A stretch of 47,012 bases of DNA from an uncultured Opitutia bacterium (GCA_903860195.1 CAIOPO010000036.1:1-47012), one strand, 5' to 3'; positions 28,151-37,882 are shown, counted from the stretch's first letter. The notes: a model not told the origin generated them from the letters alone. Numbers and translations: made by a program.

Positions 28151-29548
28151 TCAGACAGTGCCGCGGGCCAGGCGTTCCTTGAGCCAGAGGAGGCCGCCGG
28201 CCTCGTCAGTGAAGGCGCCGTCGAGCTGGGCCTCATAGGCCTCGTCGAGGACCCGGGTGAACCATTCGCCCGGGCGATGGCCTTCGGCGATGATGTGACG
28301 GCCCAGCACGAGCCGCTTGGGCGCGGCGGCACGGACGTCCAGTGCGGCGGCGCGCTCCTTGAGCCAGAGGCCCTGCGGCGACGGCTCGACCATCGAGGCG
28401 GGGCCGCGGCCCTTGCGGTCGGCGGAATCGACCCGGATGAGCCGGTCGATGCGCTGGGCCTTGGCGGCCAATCGGCGCACCGCGGCGTCGCCGGCCTTCT
28501 CGCGCTGCTTCCAAAGCTCCAGCGGCGCGCCATGCCAGCGCACGAGCGGCAGCACGGCCTCGATGAGGCGGGTCTCACGGGTGATCCGCGCGAGGAACGC
28601 CTGCGCGAGCGGCACCGAGGCCTCCTCATGGCCGTAGGCGTGCAGCCGGCCGTCATGAGGCTCACGCCGCGTCGTCGTCGCCTTGCCGAGGTCATGCAGC
28701 AGCACCGCGAGGCCGACGATGAGGTCCTCATCACGGTCGCCCTGGCGCTCGCGCGCGAAGGCGTCGAGGCAGAGCAGCGTATGGTTCCAGACGTCGCCCT
28801 CCGGATGCCACTCGGGGTCCTGTTCCACGCCGATGACCGCGTGCAGCTCCGGGTAGGACTTCGTCCAGCCGCAGTCCCTGAGGAAAGTGAGGCCAAGGGA
28901 CGGCTTGCGGCCGCGGAGGAGGAGCTTCGACCACTCCTCCATCAGCCGTTCCGCCGGAAGATGCTCCTGCGTCAGCGTGCCGCAGAGCGCGACCGTCTCC
29001 GGAGCGACCGCGAACTCGAAGCGCGCGGCGAACTGCATCGCGCGCAGGACGCGCAGGGGATCCTCGGCGAACTTGTCCGACACGTGCCGCAGACGCTTGG
29101 CATGCAGGTCGGCCACGCCGCCCCACGGGTCGAGGATCTCGCCCGTGAACGGGTCCCACATCACCGCATTGACCGTGAAGTCGCGCCGTTCCGCGGCCTC
29201 CTTCGGCGTCATCGTCGGGTCGGCCTCGACCGCGAAGTCGGTGTGACGGGCGCCCGTGCGGTTCTCCCGGCGCGGCACCGAGACGTCGACGGGGAGGTCC
29301 TTGAGCTTGGTCACGCCGAAGGCGGCGCCCACCGTCACGACGCCGAACTCACGGCGGAGGGCCGCCTCGACCTGGCGCGTGCCGAGCCCGTAGACCTCGA
29401 CGTCGAAGTCCAGCACCGGGGAGCCCATGAGCGCGTCGCGCACGCTGCCGCCGACCAGCAAAGGCCGGCCGCCGGCCTCCCGGAGAAGCCCGAGCGCGCG
29501 CCGTACGGGCGGCGTGAGCGGGATGAGTTCAGGACACGGCTCCGGCAC
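28151..29548 (-). CDS. cca: CCA-adding tRNA nucleotidyltransferase with HD domain
   Basis: A 465-aa class II nucleotidyltransferase. Motif A: LVGGSVRDALMG (32-42) followed by the catalytic D47-F-D49; then RRDFTVNAVMWDPFTGEILDP and the helical neck region with EDPLRVLRAMQFAARF. An HD phosphohydrolase-like domain follows (WNHTLLCLDAF and LLHDLGKATTT). It adds or repairs the 3' CCA of tRNAs. The tRNA-Val gene in this window has no encoded CCA, so such an enzyme is needed. The HD part may give 2',3'-cyclic phosphatase activity, as in E. coli; this is inference. Confidence 0.93.
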   Translation of the reverse strand: MPEPCPELIPLTPPVRRALGLLREAGGRPLLVGGSVRDALMGSPVLDFDVEVYGLGTRQVEAALRREFGVVTVGAAFGVTKLKDLPVDVSVPRRENRTGARHTDFAVEADPTMTPKEAAERRDFTVNAVMWDPFTGEILDPWGGVADLHAKRLRHVSDKFAEDPLRVLRAMQFAARFEFAVAPETVALCGTLTQEHLPAERLMEEWSKLLLRGRKPSLGLTFLRDCGWTKSYPELHAVIGVEQDPEWHPEGDVWNHTLLCLDAFARERQGDRDEDLIVGLAVLLHDLGKATTTRREPHDGRLHAYGHEEASVPLAQAFLARITRETRLIEAVLPLVRWHGAPLELWKQREKAGDAAVRRLAAKAQRIDRLIRVDSADRKGRGPASMVEPSPQGLWLKERAAALDVRAAAPKRLVLGRHIIAEGHRPGEWFTRVLDEAYEAQLDGAFTDEAGGLLWLKERLARGTV

Positions 29549-29594
29549 GCCTCGGAGTTATCGCGGCGGCCGACGGGTGGCGAGAGGTTTTCCG

Positions 29595-29930
29595 TCAGAG
29601 GTTGGTGGTGAAGCCCGCCTTGAGCAGCCACGCCTTGGCGGAATCCCGGCGGTCGCCCTGGAGCACGATCTCCCTGCCTTCCAATGCGCCGCCCGTGCCG
29701 AGGGCGCGCTTGAGGTCCCGCAGCAGCGCGTCCCGCACGCGGGCCTCCTGTGACTCGATCCACTGGCCCTTGAGGATCGTGACCTCCTTGCCTCCGCGTC
29801 CGGCGCGTTCGTACTGGAGCACGACCTTGCCGAGCTTGCGCGCGGTCTTGGCGTCAGGCGCGGCGGGCTTGGGCGTCGGACCGGGAGGCAGTCCCTGGCC
29901 GTCGAGCCTGTCGAAAGGATTGCCGCTCAT
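29595..29930 (-). CDS. SUI1/eIF1-like translation factor (YciH family)
   Basis: A 111-aa protein with a Pro-rich N-terminal tail (about 1-32) and a SUI1 domain (about 35-108): VVLQYERAGRGGKEVTILKG, LLRDLKRALGTGGALEGREIVLQGD and the closing AKAWLLKAGF. The bacterial members bind the 30S subunit and can proof-read initiation; they are not essential in E. coli. Its ATG overlaps the stop of the small upstream gene (ATGA), so the two are co-translated. It lies 46 nt before cca, in line with a small translation/tRNA-maturation cluster. Confidence 0.9.
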   Translation of the reverse strand: MSGNPFDRLDGQGLPPGPTPKPAAPDAKTARKLGKVVLQYERAGRGGKEVTILKGQWIESQEARVRDALLRDLKRALGTGGALEGREIVLQGDRRDSAKAWLLKAGFTTNL

Positions 29931-30163
29931 GCGCCGCGTCCGCAGGTCCCCGCGCCCGGAGTGCCGCCGTTGAGATAGAGCAGCGCCTTCTCGTAGGAGC
30001 GGCGGCGCAGGTAATGGTCGAGGTCGCCGGGCAGAGGATTCCCGACGTCCTTCAGTTCGTCATCAAGCAGCTTCACGGCGGCCAGCACCTCGGCCTTGGA
30101 GGGAGCCGACGCGGCGAGCCGCTCAAGGGCCTCCTGGATGCGCTGCCTGCGGGCCGGGTCCAT
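29927..30163 (-). CDS. Small protein of unknown function coupled to the SUI1-like gene
   Basis: A 78-aa helical, acidic protein when started at the ATG giving MDPARRQRIQEALERLAASAP. An ATG 19 codons upstream (30220) would add a Pro/Gly-rich stretch that looks non-coding. Its middle contains EVLAAVKLLDDELKDVG, probably an amphipathic helix, and YLRRRSYEKALLYLNGG. No family is recognised. It shares an ATGA overlap with the translation factor downstream, which suggests a role near translation, but nothing more can be said. Confidence 0.6.
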   Translation of the reverse strand: MDPARRQRIQEALERLAASAPSKAEVLAAVKLLDDELKDVGNPLPGDLDHYLRRRSYEKALLYLNGGTPGAGTCGRGA

Positions 30164-30222
30164 GCCGGATGAAAATGGACCGCGGAGGCCCGCGGGCAAG
30201 CCCGGCGGGGCGGTTTTCATAG

Positions 30223-30251
30223 TGGACAAGGCCAGTTTGCGGCCCTATGCC
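30223..30251 (+). promoter_or_regulatory. Promoter of tRNA-Val and probably ilvNC
   Basis: TGGACA, a 17-nt spacer and TATGCC. Initiation about 7 nt further on would place the transcript start around 30258, six bases before the tRNA. It is the only promoter-like sequence I could place ahead of ilvN, because the tRNA-to-ilvN gap is 23 nt. Confidence 0.5.
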
Positions 30252-30263
30252 CCACCTTCCTTC

Positions 30264-30337
30264 GGACGGATAGCTCAGTTGGTTAGAGCGCCTCTCTTAC
30301 ACAGAGGATGTCGTGGGTTCGAGTCCCCCTCCGTCCA
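30264..30337 (+). tRNA. tRNA-Val (anticodon UAC)
   Basis: A 74-nt cloverleaf: acceptor GGACGGA/TCCGTCC, D stem GCTC/GAGC, anticodon stem CCTCT/AGAGG with loop CTTACAC (anticodon TAC at 30298-30300), T loop TTCGAGT, discriminator A at 30337. The T stem has one T-C mismatch (GTGGG against CCCCC). CCA is not encoded (CCC follows). It reads GUA and probably other Val codons. It lies 23 nt upstream of ilvN. Confidence 0.96.
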
Positions 30338-30360
30338 CCCTCACCCGCAAACGACGCAAC

Positions 30361-30864
30361 ATGAAGAAGAAGCACACCCTGTCCGCCCTCGTGGAGAACA
30401 AGTTCGGCGTACTCGCCCGGGTGGCCGGCATGCTTTCCGGCCGCGGCTTCAACATCGAGACCCTCAACGTCGGCCCGACCCATGACCCCGCCTACTCGCG
30501 GATCACGGCCACGGTCGTCGCCGACGACGCCGCCCTCGACCGCTGCGTCAAGGCCCTGGACAAGCTGATCAACGTCATCACCGTCCAGGACTTCTCCCGC
30601 GAGCAGGTCGACCACGTCGCCCGTGAGCTCATCCTCGTGAAGGTGAAGAGCGACCGCAAGAGCCGGAGCGAGCTGATCGAGATGGCCTCGCTCTTCCGCG
30701 CGAAAGTCGTCGACGTCGCGCATGACTCCCTCGTGATCGAATTCACCGGAGGCGAGAGCAAGATCACCGCCTTCCTCGACCTCATCGCCCCCTTCGGCAT
30801 CCTCGAGTCCGCCCGCACCGGCGCCGTCGCCCTTTCCCGCGGACGCAAGAAGGAAGTCCGCTGA
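30361..30864 (+). CDS. ilvN: Acetolactate synthase small (regulatory) subunit
   Basis: A 167-aa protein begun at the ATG giving MKKKHTLSALVENKFGVLARVAGMLSGRGFNIETLNVG, the standard ACT-domain opening of IlvN/IlvH. The second half (about 85-165) is the usual C-terminal ACT-like domain. The subunit activates the catalytic subunit and gives it valine feedback inhibition in the first shared step of valine, leucine and isoleucine synthesis. The large subunit gene ilvB is not adjacent; the space where it would be expected holds a tRNA-Val gene instead. Followed after 22 nt by ilvC. Confidence 0.95.
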   Translation: MKKKHTLSALVENKFGVLARVAGMLSGRGFNIETLNVGPTHDPAYSRITATVVADDAALDRCVKALDKLINVITVQDFSREQVDHVARELILVKVKSDRKSRSELIEMASLFRAKVVDVAHDSLVIEFTGGESKITAFLDLIAPFGILESARTGAVALSRGRKKEVR

Positions 30865-30886
30865 GCCCCTTCCCACCAACGAACCA

Positions 30887-31924
<1,038 letters not shown>

Positions 31925-31947
31925 GGGTCGCCGGGATTCCGTCCAAC

Positions 31948-31973
31948 GAAGGGCCGACGCAAGTCGGCCCTTC
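31948..31973 (+). terminator. Terminator between ilvC and the convergent sulfatase
   Basis: A perfect 11-bp stem GAAGGGCCGAC/GTCGGCCCTTC with a GCAA tetraloop, extended by flanking ACGAA/TTCGT. It lies between two converging genes and probably serves both. Confidence 0.82.
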
Positions 31974-31984
31974 TTCGTGCACGC

Positions 31985-33640
31985 TCACTTCGCGGCGGGA
32001 GCCCTGCCCTGCGGGCTGCCGGGCAGGAACTCCTCGCGGCTGACGGAGCCGTCCCCGTCGGCATCGCGACGGGCGAACCATTCCGCGGCGTCGGCCGCGG
32101 AGCGACCGACGGAGAACTCCGCACGCGAGAGCTTCCCGTCGCCGTCCACGTCCAGCTTCCTGAACAGCGGCGCGCGGTCCTCGGACGCCTCGGCCTTGGC
32201 CTTGCCCTTCCCCTTTCCCTTGGGCGTGACCTTGCCGCTGGGAATCGCCGGCAACGGCAGATAGTCGAAATCGGCGACCATCTTCTTGGCCATCTCGAGC
32301 AGGAGCGCGCGTTCGGCTTCGGCCACCTCGGGCCGACCGCTGAGGTTTTCCAGCTCGGACGGGTCCTTCTCGAGATCATAGAACTCGTAGACGGGACGAG
32401 GCGTCGTGAAATAGGTCGCAGCCAGGCCGGCCGAAAGGCCGCCCTTGGCGTGCAGCTCCTGGATCGACTGCCAGGCCGGACCGCCGGCGCTGTCCACGGG
32501 CGAATAGGGGAGCCACGGCGTGCAGTTGTAGATGGCCTTGTAACGGTCGCTGCGAACGGCACGGGAGAGGTCATAACCGCTGTTGGCCATGCCGACCTTC
32601 ACCGGCGCGCTGCCGTGCGGGCCGCGCTCGGTGAAGACGTGGTCGCGGACCTTGGCGACCTCACCCTTCAACAGGGGGAGGAAGCTGATGCCCGTCATGC
32701 CGGGGGCGGCCTTGAGGCCGGCGGCCGCCAGCACGGTGGGTCCGACGTCCTCGCCGCTGAGCAGGGCCGAGGAGTCGCCGCCCGGCGCCACCACGCCGGG
32801 CCAGCGCACCAGGAAGGGTACGTTGCATCCGGGGTCGTAGAGGGAGCCCTTGCCGTGCGGGAGCGCCTGACCGTTGTCCCCCGCGAAGATGACGAGCGTG
32901 TCCTTGGTCAGGCCGGCGGACTCCAGCAGCGCCAGCAGCCTGCCCAGGCTCGCGTCAACGCGGTTCACCTCGGCGCAGTAGTCGGCATACTGCTCACGCA
33001 CGGCGGGCAGATCGGGCACGTGCCCGGGCAGCTTGAGCGAGGCGGGATCGGGGCGGAAGGAGGCGGGCGCGTTCCAGGCATGGTGCGGGTCGCTGAAGTT
33101 CACCCACAGGCAGAAGGGACGTTCCTTGGGACGTCCTTCAAGGAAGGCGGCCGTCTGCTTGATCGCCAGTTCGTCAGAGCCGTGTTCGACCACGTCAAAA
33201 CGGTCCTTGAAGGTCTTGTAGCCTCCGTCCACGAGGAAGGAGCTGAGCTCACCGGCGCCGGTGATGCCCGACCCGTCCAAGTGATAGGAGCGGCCGACCA
33301 CGCCGACGTAATAGCCCGCCTCCTTCTTGAGGACTTCGGGGAACGTGATGACGTCACGCGGCAGGGGCGAAGAGAAGCGGGTGATGCGCGCGGCCACCGG
33401 CGACCGGCCGCTGAGATAGGCGGCGCGCGAGGGCACGCACTGCGGCGCCGAGGTGAAGAAGCGCCGGAACTTGGCGCCCTCCGAGGCCAGCCGGTCGAGA
33501 TTCGGGGTGCGGACGTTCGTGTCGCCGTAGCAGCTCAGGTAGGGGTAGCTGTGGTCATCGGATAGGATGAACAGGACGTTGGGCCGGTCGGCGGCGGCGA
33601 GGGAGACGGCCAGGACGAAGAGCAGGACGCGAAGCTTCAT
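31985..33640 (-). CDS. Exported sulfatase with C-terminal EF-hand pair
   Basis: A 551-aa type I sulfatase with signal peptide (cut after AVSLAAA). It has the N-terminal metal motif NVLFILSDDH and the formylglycine motif C68-V-P-S-R72 with LSGRSP after it, so it should be matured by a formylglycine-generating enzyme (not in this window). Later IFAGDNGQALPHGKGSLYDPG carries the second metal-ligand Asp-Asn. Residues about 490-550 hold two EF-hand loops (DVDGDGKLSRAEF and DADGDGSVSREEF), which are not part of the standard sulfatase fold. It is predicted to desulfate a carbohydrate in the periplasm. It may follow two TonB-receptor genes. Confidence 0.9.
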   Translation of the reverse strand: MKLRVLLFVLAVSLAAADRPNVLFILSDDHSYPYLSCYGDTNVRTPNLDRLASEGAKFRRFFTSAPQCVPSRAAYLSGRSPVAARITRFSSPLPRDVITFPEVLKKEAGYYVGVVGRSYHLDGSGITGAGELSSFLVDGGYKTFKDRFDVVEHGSDELAIKQTAAFLEGRPKERPFCLWVNFSDPHHAWNAPASFRPDPASLKLPGHVPDLPAVREQYADYCAEVNRVDASLGRLLALLESAGLTKDTLVIFAGDNGQALPHGKGSLYDPGCNVPFLVRWPGVVAPGGDSSALLSGEDVGPTVLAAAGLKAAPGMTGISFLPLLKGEVAKVRDHVFTERGPHGSAPVKVGMANSGYDLSRAVRSDRYKAIYNCTPWLPYSPVDSAGGPAWQSIQELHAKGGLSAGLAATYFTTPRPVYEFYDLEKDPSELENLSGRPEVAEAERALLLEMAKKMVADFDYLPLPAIPSGKVTPKGKGKGKAKAEASEDRAPLFRKLDVDGDGKLSRAEFSVGRSAADAAEWFARRDADGDGSVSREEFLPGSPQGRAPAAK

Positions 33641-33651
33641 GGGGCGACGGG

Positions 33652-33680
33652 ATGTTCGTCCCGGACCGCCCGTCGGTCAA
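33652..33680 (-). promoter_or_regulatory. Promoter-like sequence of the sulfatase gene
   Basis: On the minus strand TTGACC, a 17-nt spacer and GAACAT, ending 11 nt before the ATG, so transcription would begin only a few bases from the start codon. Confidence 0.4.
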
Positions 33681-33690
33681 CACGCCTCGC

Positions 33691-35697
33691 TCAGAACCTG
33701 CCCGTGAGCGACAGCCGGAACTGGATCGGCTCCACCGGGTGGAAGTGGATGCCGTCCGCGCCGCCGGTGGCGGAGGATTCATAAGAATAGGCGATGTCCT
33801 GGTCGAGGCGGTCGAGCAGATTGAGCACGCTGAGCGTGGCCTGCCAGTTGGCGTTCAGCTGGTAGCCGACCGAGGCGTTGAGCATGATGGTCTCGTCGGA
33901 CCGTGCGGCGCCGGCGGCATCGAGGTCCCTGGGCCCGAAATAGCGGAGGCGGAGGGCGCCGGACCAGCCCGACTGGTTGCGGACGGTGACGCCGGCCGCC
34001 ACGACCGTGTCGATGGCGCCCTCGACGTTGCGGGCGCCCGTGGGCAGGTCGCTGTAGAGGGCCTGGGAGGCGGCGACATCGAGGTCGAACGAAAGCCAGG
34101 CGTAGGGCGTCCAGTAATTGGCCCACTCGACCCCGTAGCGATCGCTGGAGTCGGAGGGCTCGACGGTGCCGGCATCGCCGATGAACACCAGCTCCTGCTG
34201 GGTGCGTAGATACCAGAGCGAAAGGGTGCTCTGGAGGTCCTTGACGGCAAGCGTGCGGATGCCGACCTCCGCTCCGCGGGCGGGCACCAGACCGCGCAGC
34301 GGACCGGAGGCCAGGGTGGCGCCGCGGACGTCGTTGCTGTGGAAGCCGTAGCCGGCCTGGAAGAAGTATTCGGTCTTGTCCCAGGGTCCTAGCACCAGGG
34401 TCAGTTTCGGACTGAACTGGGCCGTCTCGACATCACCGGAATCGGCGGGCGTCGCGATGGAATTGACGTCGGCGAACTGCAGGTCGCCGCGGCCGCCGAT
34501 GACGCTGCGGAAACCGGGCGTCCACTGGACGCGGTGCTCGGCGTAGATTCCGACCGTGCCCACGCCGAACTCATGCTGCGCGGTCGTGGAGAGCCGACGA
34601 CGGTCATCCGTGGCGTAAAGTCCGTTGTCGACCCAGTCGTGACGGAACTGGAGCCCCGCCGAAATCTCGGTCGGACGGCCGGCCCATTCGCCATGCGCGT
34701 GATGGGCGTAGCTGAAACCGGCGGCGGTGCGGGCGTCCTGCTGCTCGAACTGGTCGCCGTTGACCGGGTCGTTCAGCGCGTAGGTGAAGTTGGAGAAGAG
34801 GTCGAGGTCGTAGCGGAAGACGTAGGCCTGCAGCCGGTCCTCGGAACCGCCGTGACGATGACGCCAGTCGGCCGACCACGAGACGTAGCGCGAGTCACCC
34901 CCGTTCGTCGGATCCATGTTGCCCCAGGGCGACAACGCCCCCGTTTCGACCAGCGCAAGCGGGATCTGGTCGCTCGTGCGCCACTCGCCCTGATAGAAGC
35001 GCAGGGTGGTCGAGAAGCCGTCGTGGTCGTCCCCGCGCGACCAGGTCAGCTGTCCGTTGGCGCGGCGGAAATTGTCGCCCATCTCCCAGGGTCCGTCGGA
35101 GTGGGCGCCCTGGACGGCGTAAAGAAGTTCGCCCGATCCTGCCTTCACCGTGTCGGCGACGAGAGCGCGGCCGTAGCCGAAGGAGCCGCCTTCGAGGAGC
35201 AGCAGTGACTTTGGAAGCCGCCGGAACGTCTCCAGATAGGCGGCGCCCGCGGTCCCGAAGTCTCCGGTCTGGGCGTAGTAAGGACCCTTCTGGTAATTGA
35301 CCCGCTCGATGAGCTCGGGGATCACGAAGTTCATGTCCGCGTAGCCCTGGCCGTGTCCGTGGGAGGGCATGTTGAGCGGCACGCCGTCGATGAAAGTCGC
35401 GAAGTCCGTGCCGTGATCGAGGTTGAATCCGCGCAGGAAGTACTGGTTGGCCTTGCCGCCGCCTGCGTGCTGCGTGATGATCAGCCCAGGCACCGTCTCG
35501 AGCACCTCGCCGGGACGCAGCAGGGGACGCTCCGAAAGCTGCACCGCGCCGGTGACTCCGATCGTGGCGGAGTCAGCGACGCCCAGCAGGCTGTCCTGCC
35601 GCCCCATCACCACGATCTCCTCCATGCGCTTCGGCACGGGATCGGCGCGGAGCCAGGAAAGCGGGGCGGCTGCGAGCAGCAGGGGCAGGAGACGCAT
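33691..35697 (-). CDS. TonB-dependent outer-membrane receptor (substrate unknown)
   Basis: A 668-aa receptor started at the ATG giving the signal peptide MRLLPLLLAAAPLSWLRA; an earlier in-frame start lacks a signal. The plug (about 40-165) contains the TonB-box region KRMEEIVVMG, PGEVLETVPGLIITQH and the His/Gly segment MPSHGHGQGYADMNFVIPE before YQKGPYYA. The remainder is a 22-strand barrel ending in Phe, as outer-membrane proteins do. It imports a scarce ligand (metal complex, vitamin or sugar) using TonB energy; the ligand is not apparent. It lies 74 nt downstream of the other receptor in the same direction. Confidence 0.9.
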   Translation of the reverse strand: MRLLPLLLAAAPLSWLRADPVPKRMEEIVVMGRQDSLLGVADSATIGVTGAVQLSERPLLRPGEVLETVPGLIITQHAGGGKANQYFLRGFNLDHGTDFATFIDGVPLNMPSHGHGQGYADMNFVIPELIERVNYQKGPYYAQTGDFGTAGAAYLETFRRLPKSLLLLEGGSFGYGRALVADTVKAGSGELLYAVQGAHSDGPWEMGDNFRRANGQLTWSRGDDHDGFSTTLRFYQGEWRTSDQIPLALVETGALSPWGNMDPTNGGDSRYVSWSADWRHRHGGSEDRLQAYVFRYDLDLFSNFTYALNDPVNGDQFEQQDARTAAGFSYAHHAHGEWAGRPTEISAGLQFRHDWVDNGLYATDDRRRLSTTAQHEFGVGTVGIYAEHRVQWTPGFRSVIGGRGDLQFADVNSIATPADSGDVETAQFSPKLTLVLGPWDKTEYFFQAGYGFHSNDVRGATLASGPLRGLVPARGAEVGIRTLAVKDLQSTLSLWYLRTQQELVFIGDAGTVEPSDSSDRYGVEWANYWTPYAWLSFDLDVAASQALYSDLPTGARNVEGAIDTVVAAGVTVRNQSGWSGALRLRYFGPRDLDAAGAARSDETIMLNASVGYQLNANWQATLSVLNLLDRLDQDIAYSYESSATGGADGIHFHPVEPIQFRLSLTGRF

Positions 35698-35771
35698 CAC
35701 AACGGGGATAAGCGGCTGGCCTTGACAAAGCGAGCGCAAGTGATGCCGAACTGTCCCTCACTGCTGGCCGA

Positions 35772-37760
35772 TCAGAAAGTGAGCCGCAGGCCCAGCTCGA
35801 CACCGCGGCCGGGAAGTGGCACGGCATCCTTGACGAAGGAGGAAGGATTGCGGGCCACGCGATCCAGCAGGTTGATGCCCCGCAACGTCACGCGCGCGTT
35901 GGCCCCGGCCAGACGGAAGGAACGTCCCAGCGAAGCGCTCACCAACGGGTAACCCGAGGTCCGCGACTCATCCACCGCGGGATGATCCTGTGTCAGGAAA
36001 TAGGCGACTTCCCCGCGCCAATCCCAGCCGGAGAGCAACCCGTTGAGCCCGAAGCCGACGCGGCCCGGCGAGATGCGCGGCAGGGCGCCGGCGCCGTCGC
36101 GACGCGACGCCCGCAGCGTGTCGGCGAAGACCTCGACGTTGAGCCTGGCCGAGTCGCCCGCCAACGCCGCGTAGTTCAGGCGTGCCTCCGCGCCGTAGAG
36201 ATGGGCGGGGACGGAGGCGTAGTCGTAGCGGACGAGCTCGTCCGCGCCGCCGAGACTGAAATCGGGGCCGCCGACGCCGGTCAGATCCGGCCCGTAGCCG
36301 TTCTCGATGAGCGTGATGAAGGACGAGTAGCGATTGTAGAAGGCCGAGACGCTGCCCGTCAGCGGACCGGCGACCTTCGCCACCTCCCACTCGAGGCCGT
36401 AGCCGCGCTCCTTGCCCAGGGCGCGGTCGCCGAACTCATAGGCGTCCGTGCCGACGTGGGGTCCGTCGGCGAAGAGCTCCTGGTAATTGGGCGAACGCTC
36501 GACGCGGCTCACGGTCAGCGTCGTGCGCCACTCCGCGCCCAGGTCCTTCTCGAGCGCCAGCGAGAGTCCGAGCGGCGTGAACGAGCGGCGAGCCGCGCCG
36601 GGATCGCTCAGCACGCCCTCGTGCGTCCAGGCGTCGGCTGAGACCGAGTCACGCTGGACTCGGAAGCCGTAGCGCAGCCGCAGCCCCGGGGCTTCGAAAG
36701 GCGTGACGAAAGAACCGAACAGCGCGGCATTGCGGCTGGTGGTCGAAGGGAGGAACGCCTCGTCGCCGGTCACGTCAAAGTCGAAGGCTCCGCCTTGGAT
36801 GCCGATCACCGCCTCGGTCGAGCCGATGCGGGCCAGCGTGAGGTCGAGACGGGCGTCGAAGCCCTGGTTGGCGAAAGTGGCGTGGGCCACGCCGCCCTCC
36901 AGCTCGGAGTGCTCATAATCCGTGATGCCGGCGCGGAAGGCCGCCTTGCGGACGGCGCCGTCGAGACGGGCTTCACCGGCGATGTCCCAGCGCCGCTGGC
37001 TCTGTCCGATCACCACCTCGGGTTCGGCGACGCCGTAGTCATTGTCGAGTCCCGACCAGGAGACGCCGACGAAGCCTCCCTCCCAGACCTTGCTCACCCC
37101 GAAACCTCCGCCGACCGCTTCCGAACCCGTGCCGGCGATGCGTCCGACGGGGGTGCGCAAGTCGTCGGTGGAGCGTCCGAAGTAGTCGGCCTGCACGACC
37201 CAGTCGCCTGCGGTCGCATGCGCCTTGAGTCCGCCCGAGGCCAGATTGTCGACCGAGCCGGACCGCCCGACAAGCGTGCCGCCGTTGCCAAGCCGCTGGG
37301 TCGCGATGCGTGTGTCGTTCAGATTGACCACCCCGCCGAGGATGCTGGTCGAGTAAAGCAACGCGGAAGGACCGCGGAAGATCTGCATCTCACGCAGTGA
37401 CAACGGGTCGACACCCACCGCGTGGTCAGGACTGGCGGAGGAGGCGTCGAGCAGCGCCGTGCCGTTCTGCAGGATGCGGATCTTGTCACCGTCAAGGCCG
37501 CGCACGATGGGCCGTCCGGAGTTCGGACCGAACTGGCTGTTGGCGACGCCGGGCAGGGAGCTGAGCGCGTCGCCGACGTTCATGGCGGAGAGCAGGGAAA
37601 GTTCGGCCGGGCCCATGAGCAGCGCGGGCGTGTCGGCGGAGACGGCGGCGCCGATGGAGGAGCCCTTCACCGTGATCGTCTCCATCGCCTTCGGGGTCTG
37701 GGCGAGCAGCGGTGGCACGGAAAGGGCGGCGACGAGCAGAGAGCGCTTCAGATTTCGCAT
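35772..37760 (-). CDS. TonB-dependent receptor, ZnuD-like
   Basis: A 662-aa receptor with a signal peptide starting at the ATG MRNLKRSLLVAALS, followed by a likely TonB box METITVKGS. The plug shows LSSLPGVANSQFGPNSGRPIVRGLDGDKIRILQNG and ASPDHAVGVDPLSLREMQIFRGPSALLYS, the latter very like the SADHAVGVDP segment of ZnuD-type zinc/heme receptors. It ends RLTF. Zinc is the best guess for the ligand but is inference. A palindromic TGCAA/TTGCA operator lies in its promoter region, which it shares with the divergent DUF485/symporter genes. Confidence 0.88.
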   Translation of the reverse strand: MRNLKRSLLVAALSVPPLLAQTPKAMETITVKGSSIGAAVSADTPALLMGPAELSLLSAMNVGDALSSLPGVANSQFGPNSGRPIVRGLDGDKIRILQNGTALLDASSASPDHAVGVDPLSLREMQIFRGPSALLYSTSILGGVVNLNDTRIATQRLGNGGTLVGRSGSVDNLASGGLKAHATAGDWVVQADYFGRSTDDLRTPVGRIAGTGSEAVGGGFGVSKVWEGGFVGVSWSGLDNDYGVAEPEVVIGQSQRRWDIAGEARLDGAVRKAAFRAGITDYEHSELEGGVAHATFANQGFDARLDLTLARIGSTEAVIGIQGGAFDFDVTGDEAFLPSTTSRNAALFGSFVTPFEAPGLRLRYGFRVQRDSVSADAWTHEGVLSDPGAARRSFTPLGLSLALEKDLGAEWRTTLTVSRVERSPNYQELFADGPHVGTDAYEFGDRALGKERGYGLEWEVAKVAGPLTGSVSAFYNRYSSFITLIENGYGPDLTGVGGPDFSLGGADELVRYDYASVPAHLYGAEARLNYAALAGDSARLNVEVFADTLRASRRDGAGALPRISPGRVGFGLNGLLSGWDWRGEVAYFLTQDHPAVDESRTSGYPLVSASLGRSFRLAGANARVTLRGINLLDRVARNPSSFVKDAVPLPGRGVELGLRLTF

Positions 37761-37794
37761 GACGCCCGAGGCATAATTCGTCCCGAAGAAGACC

Positions 37795-37842
37795 TGCAAC
37801 ATCAAATGCAACTTATTTGCATTAAGAGTCCCAAGGGTTGCA
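37795..37842. promoter_or_regulatory. Putative Fur/Zur-family operator array
   Basis: A perfect 19-bp palindrome AATGCAACTTATTTGCATT (7-bp half sites, 5-nt centre; 37805-37823) is flanked by one further TGCAA (37795-37799) and one TTGCA (37838-37842). It lies in the 122-nt space between the divergent ZnuD-like receptor and DUF485 genes. Size and symmetry suit a dimeric metalloregulator; which one is inference. Confidence 0.5.
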
Positions 37843-37882
37843 GTCCCGCTTGGCCTGCGGCTGGATGAGGCCACCCCGCCCC

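Noticed and set aside
30338-30360. Leader-peptide attenuator or T-box in front of ilvN
   Set aside because: Only 23 nt lie between the tRNA and ilvN, too short for either.
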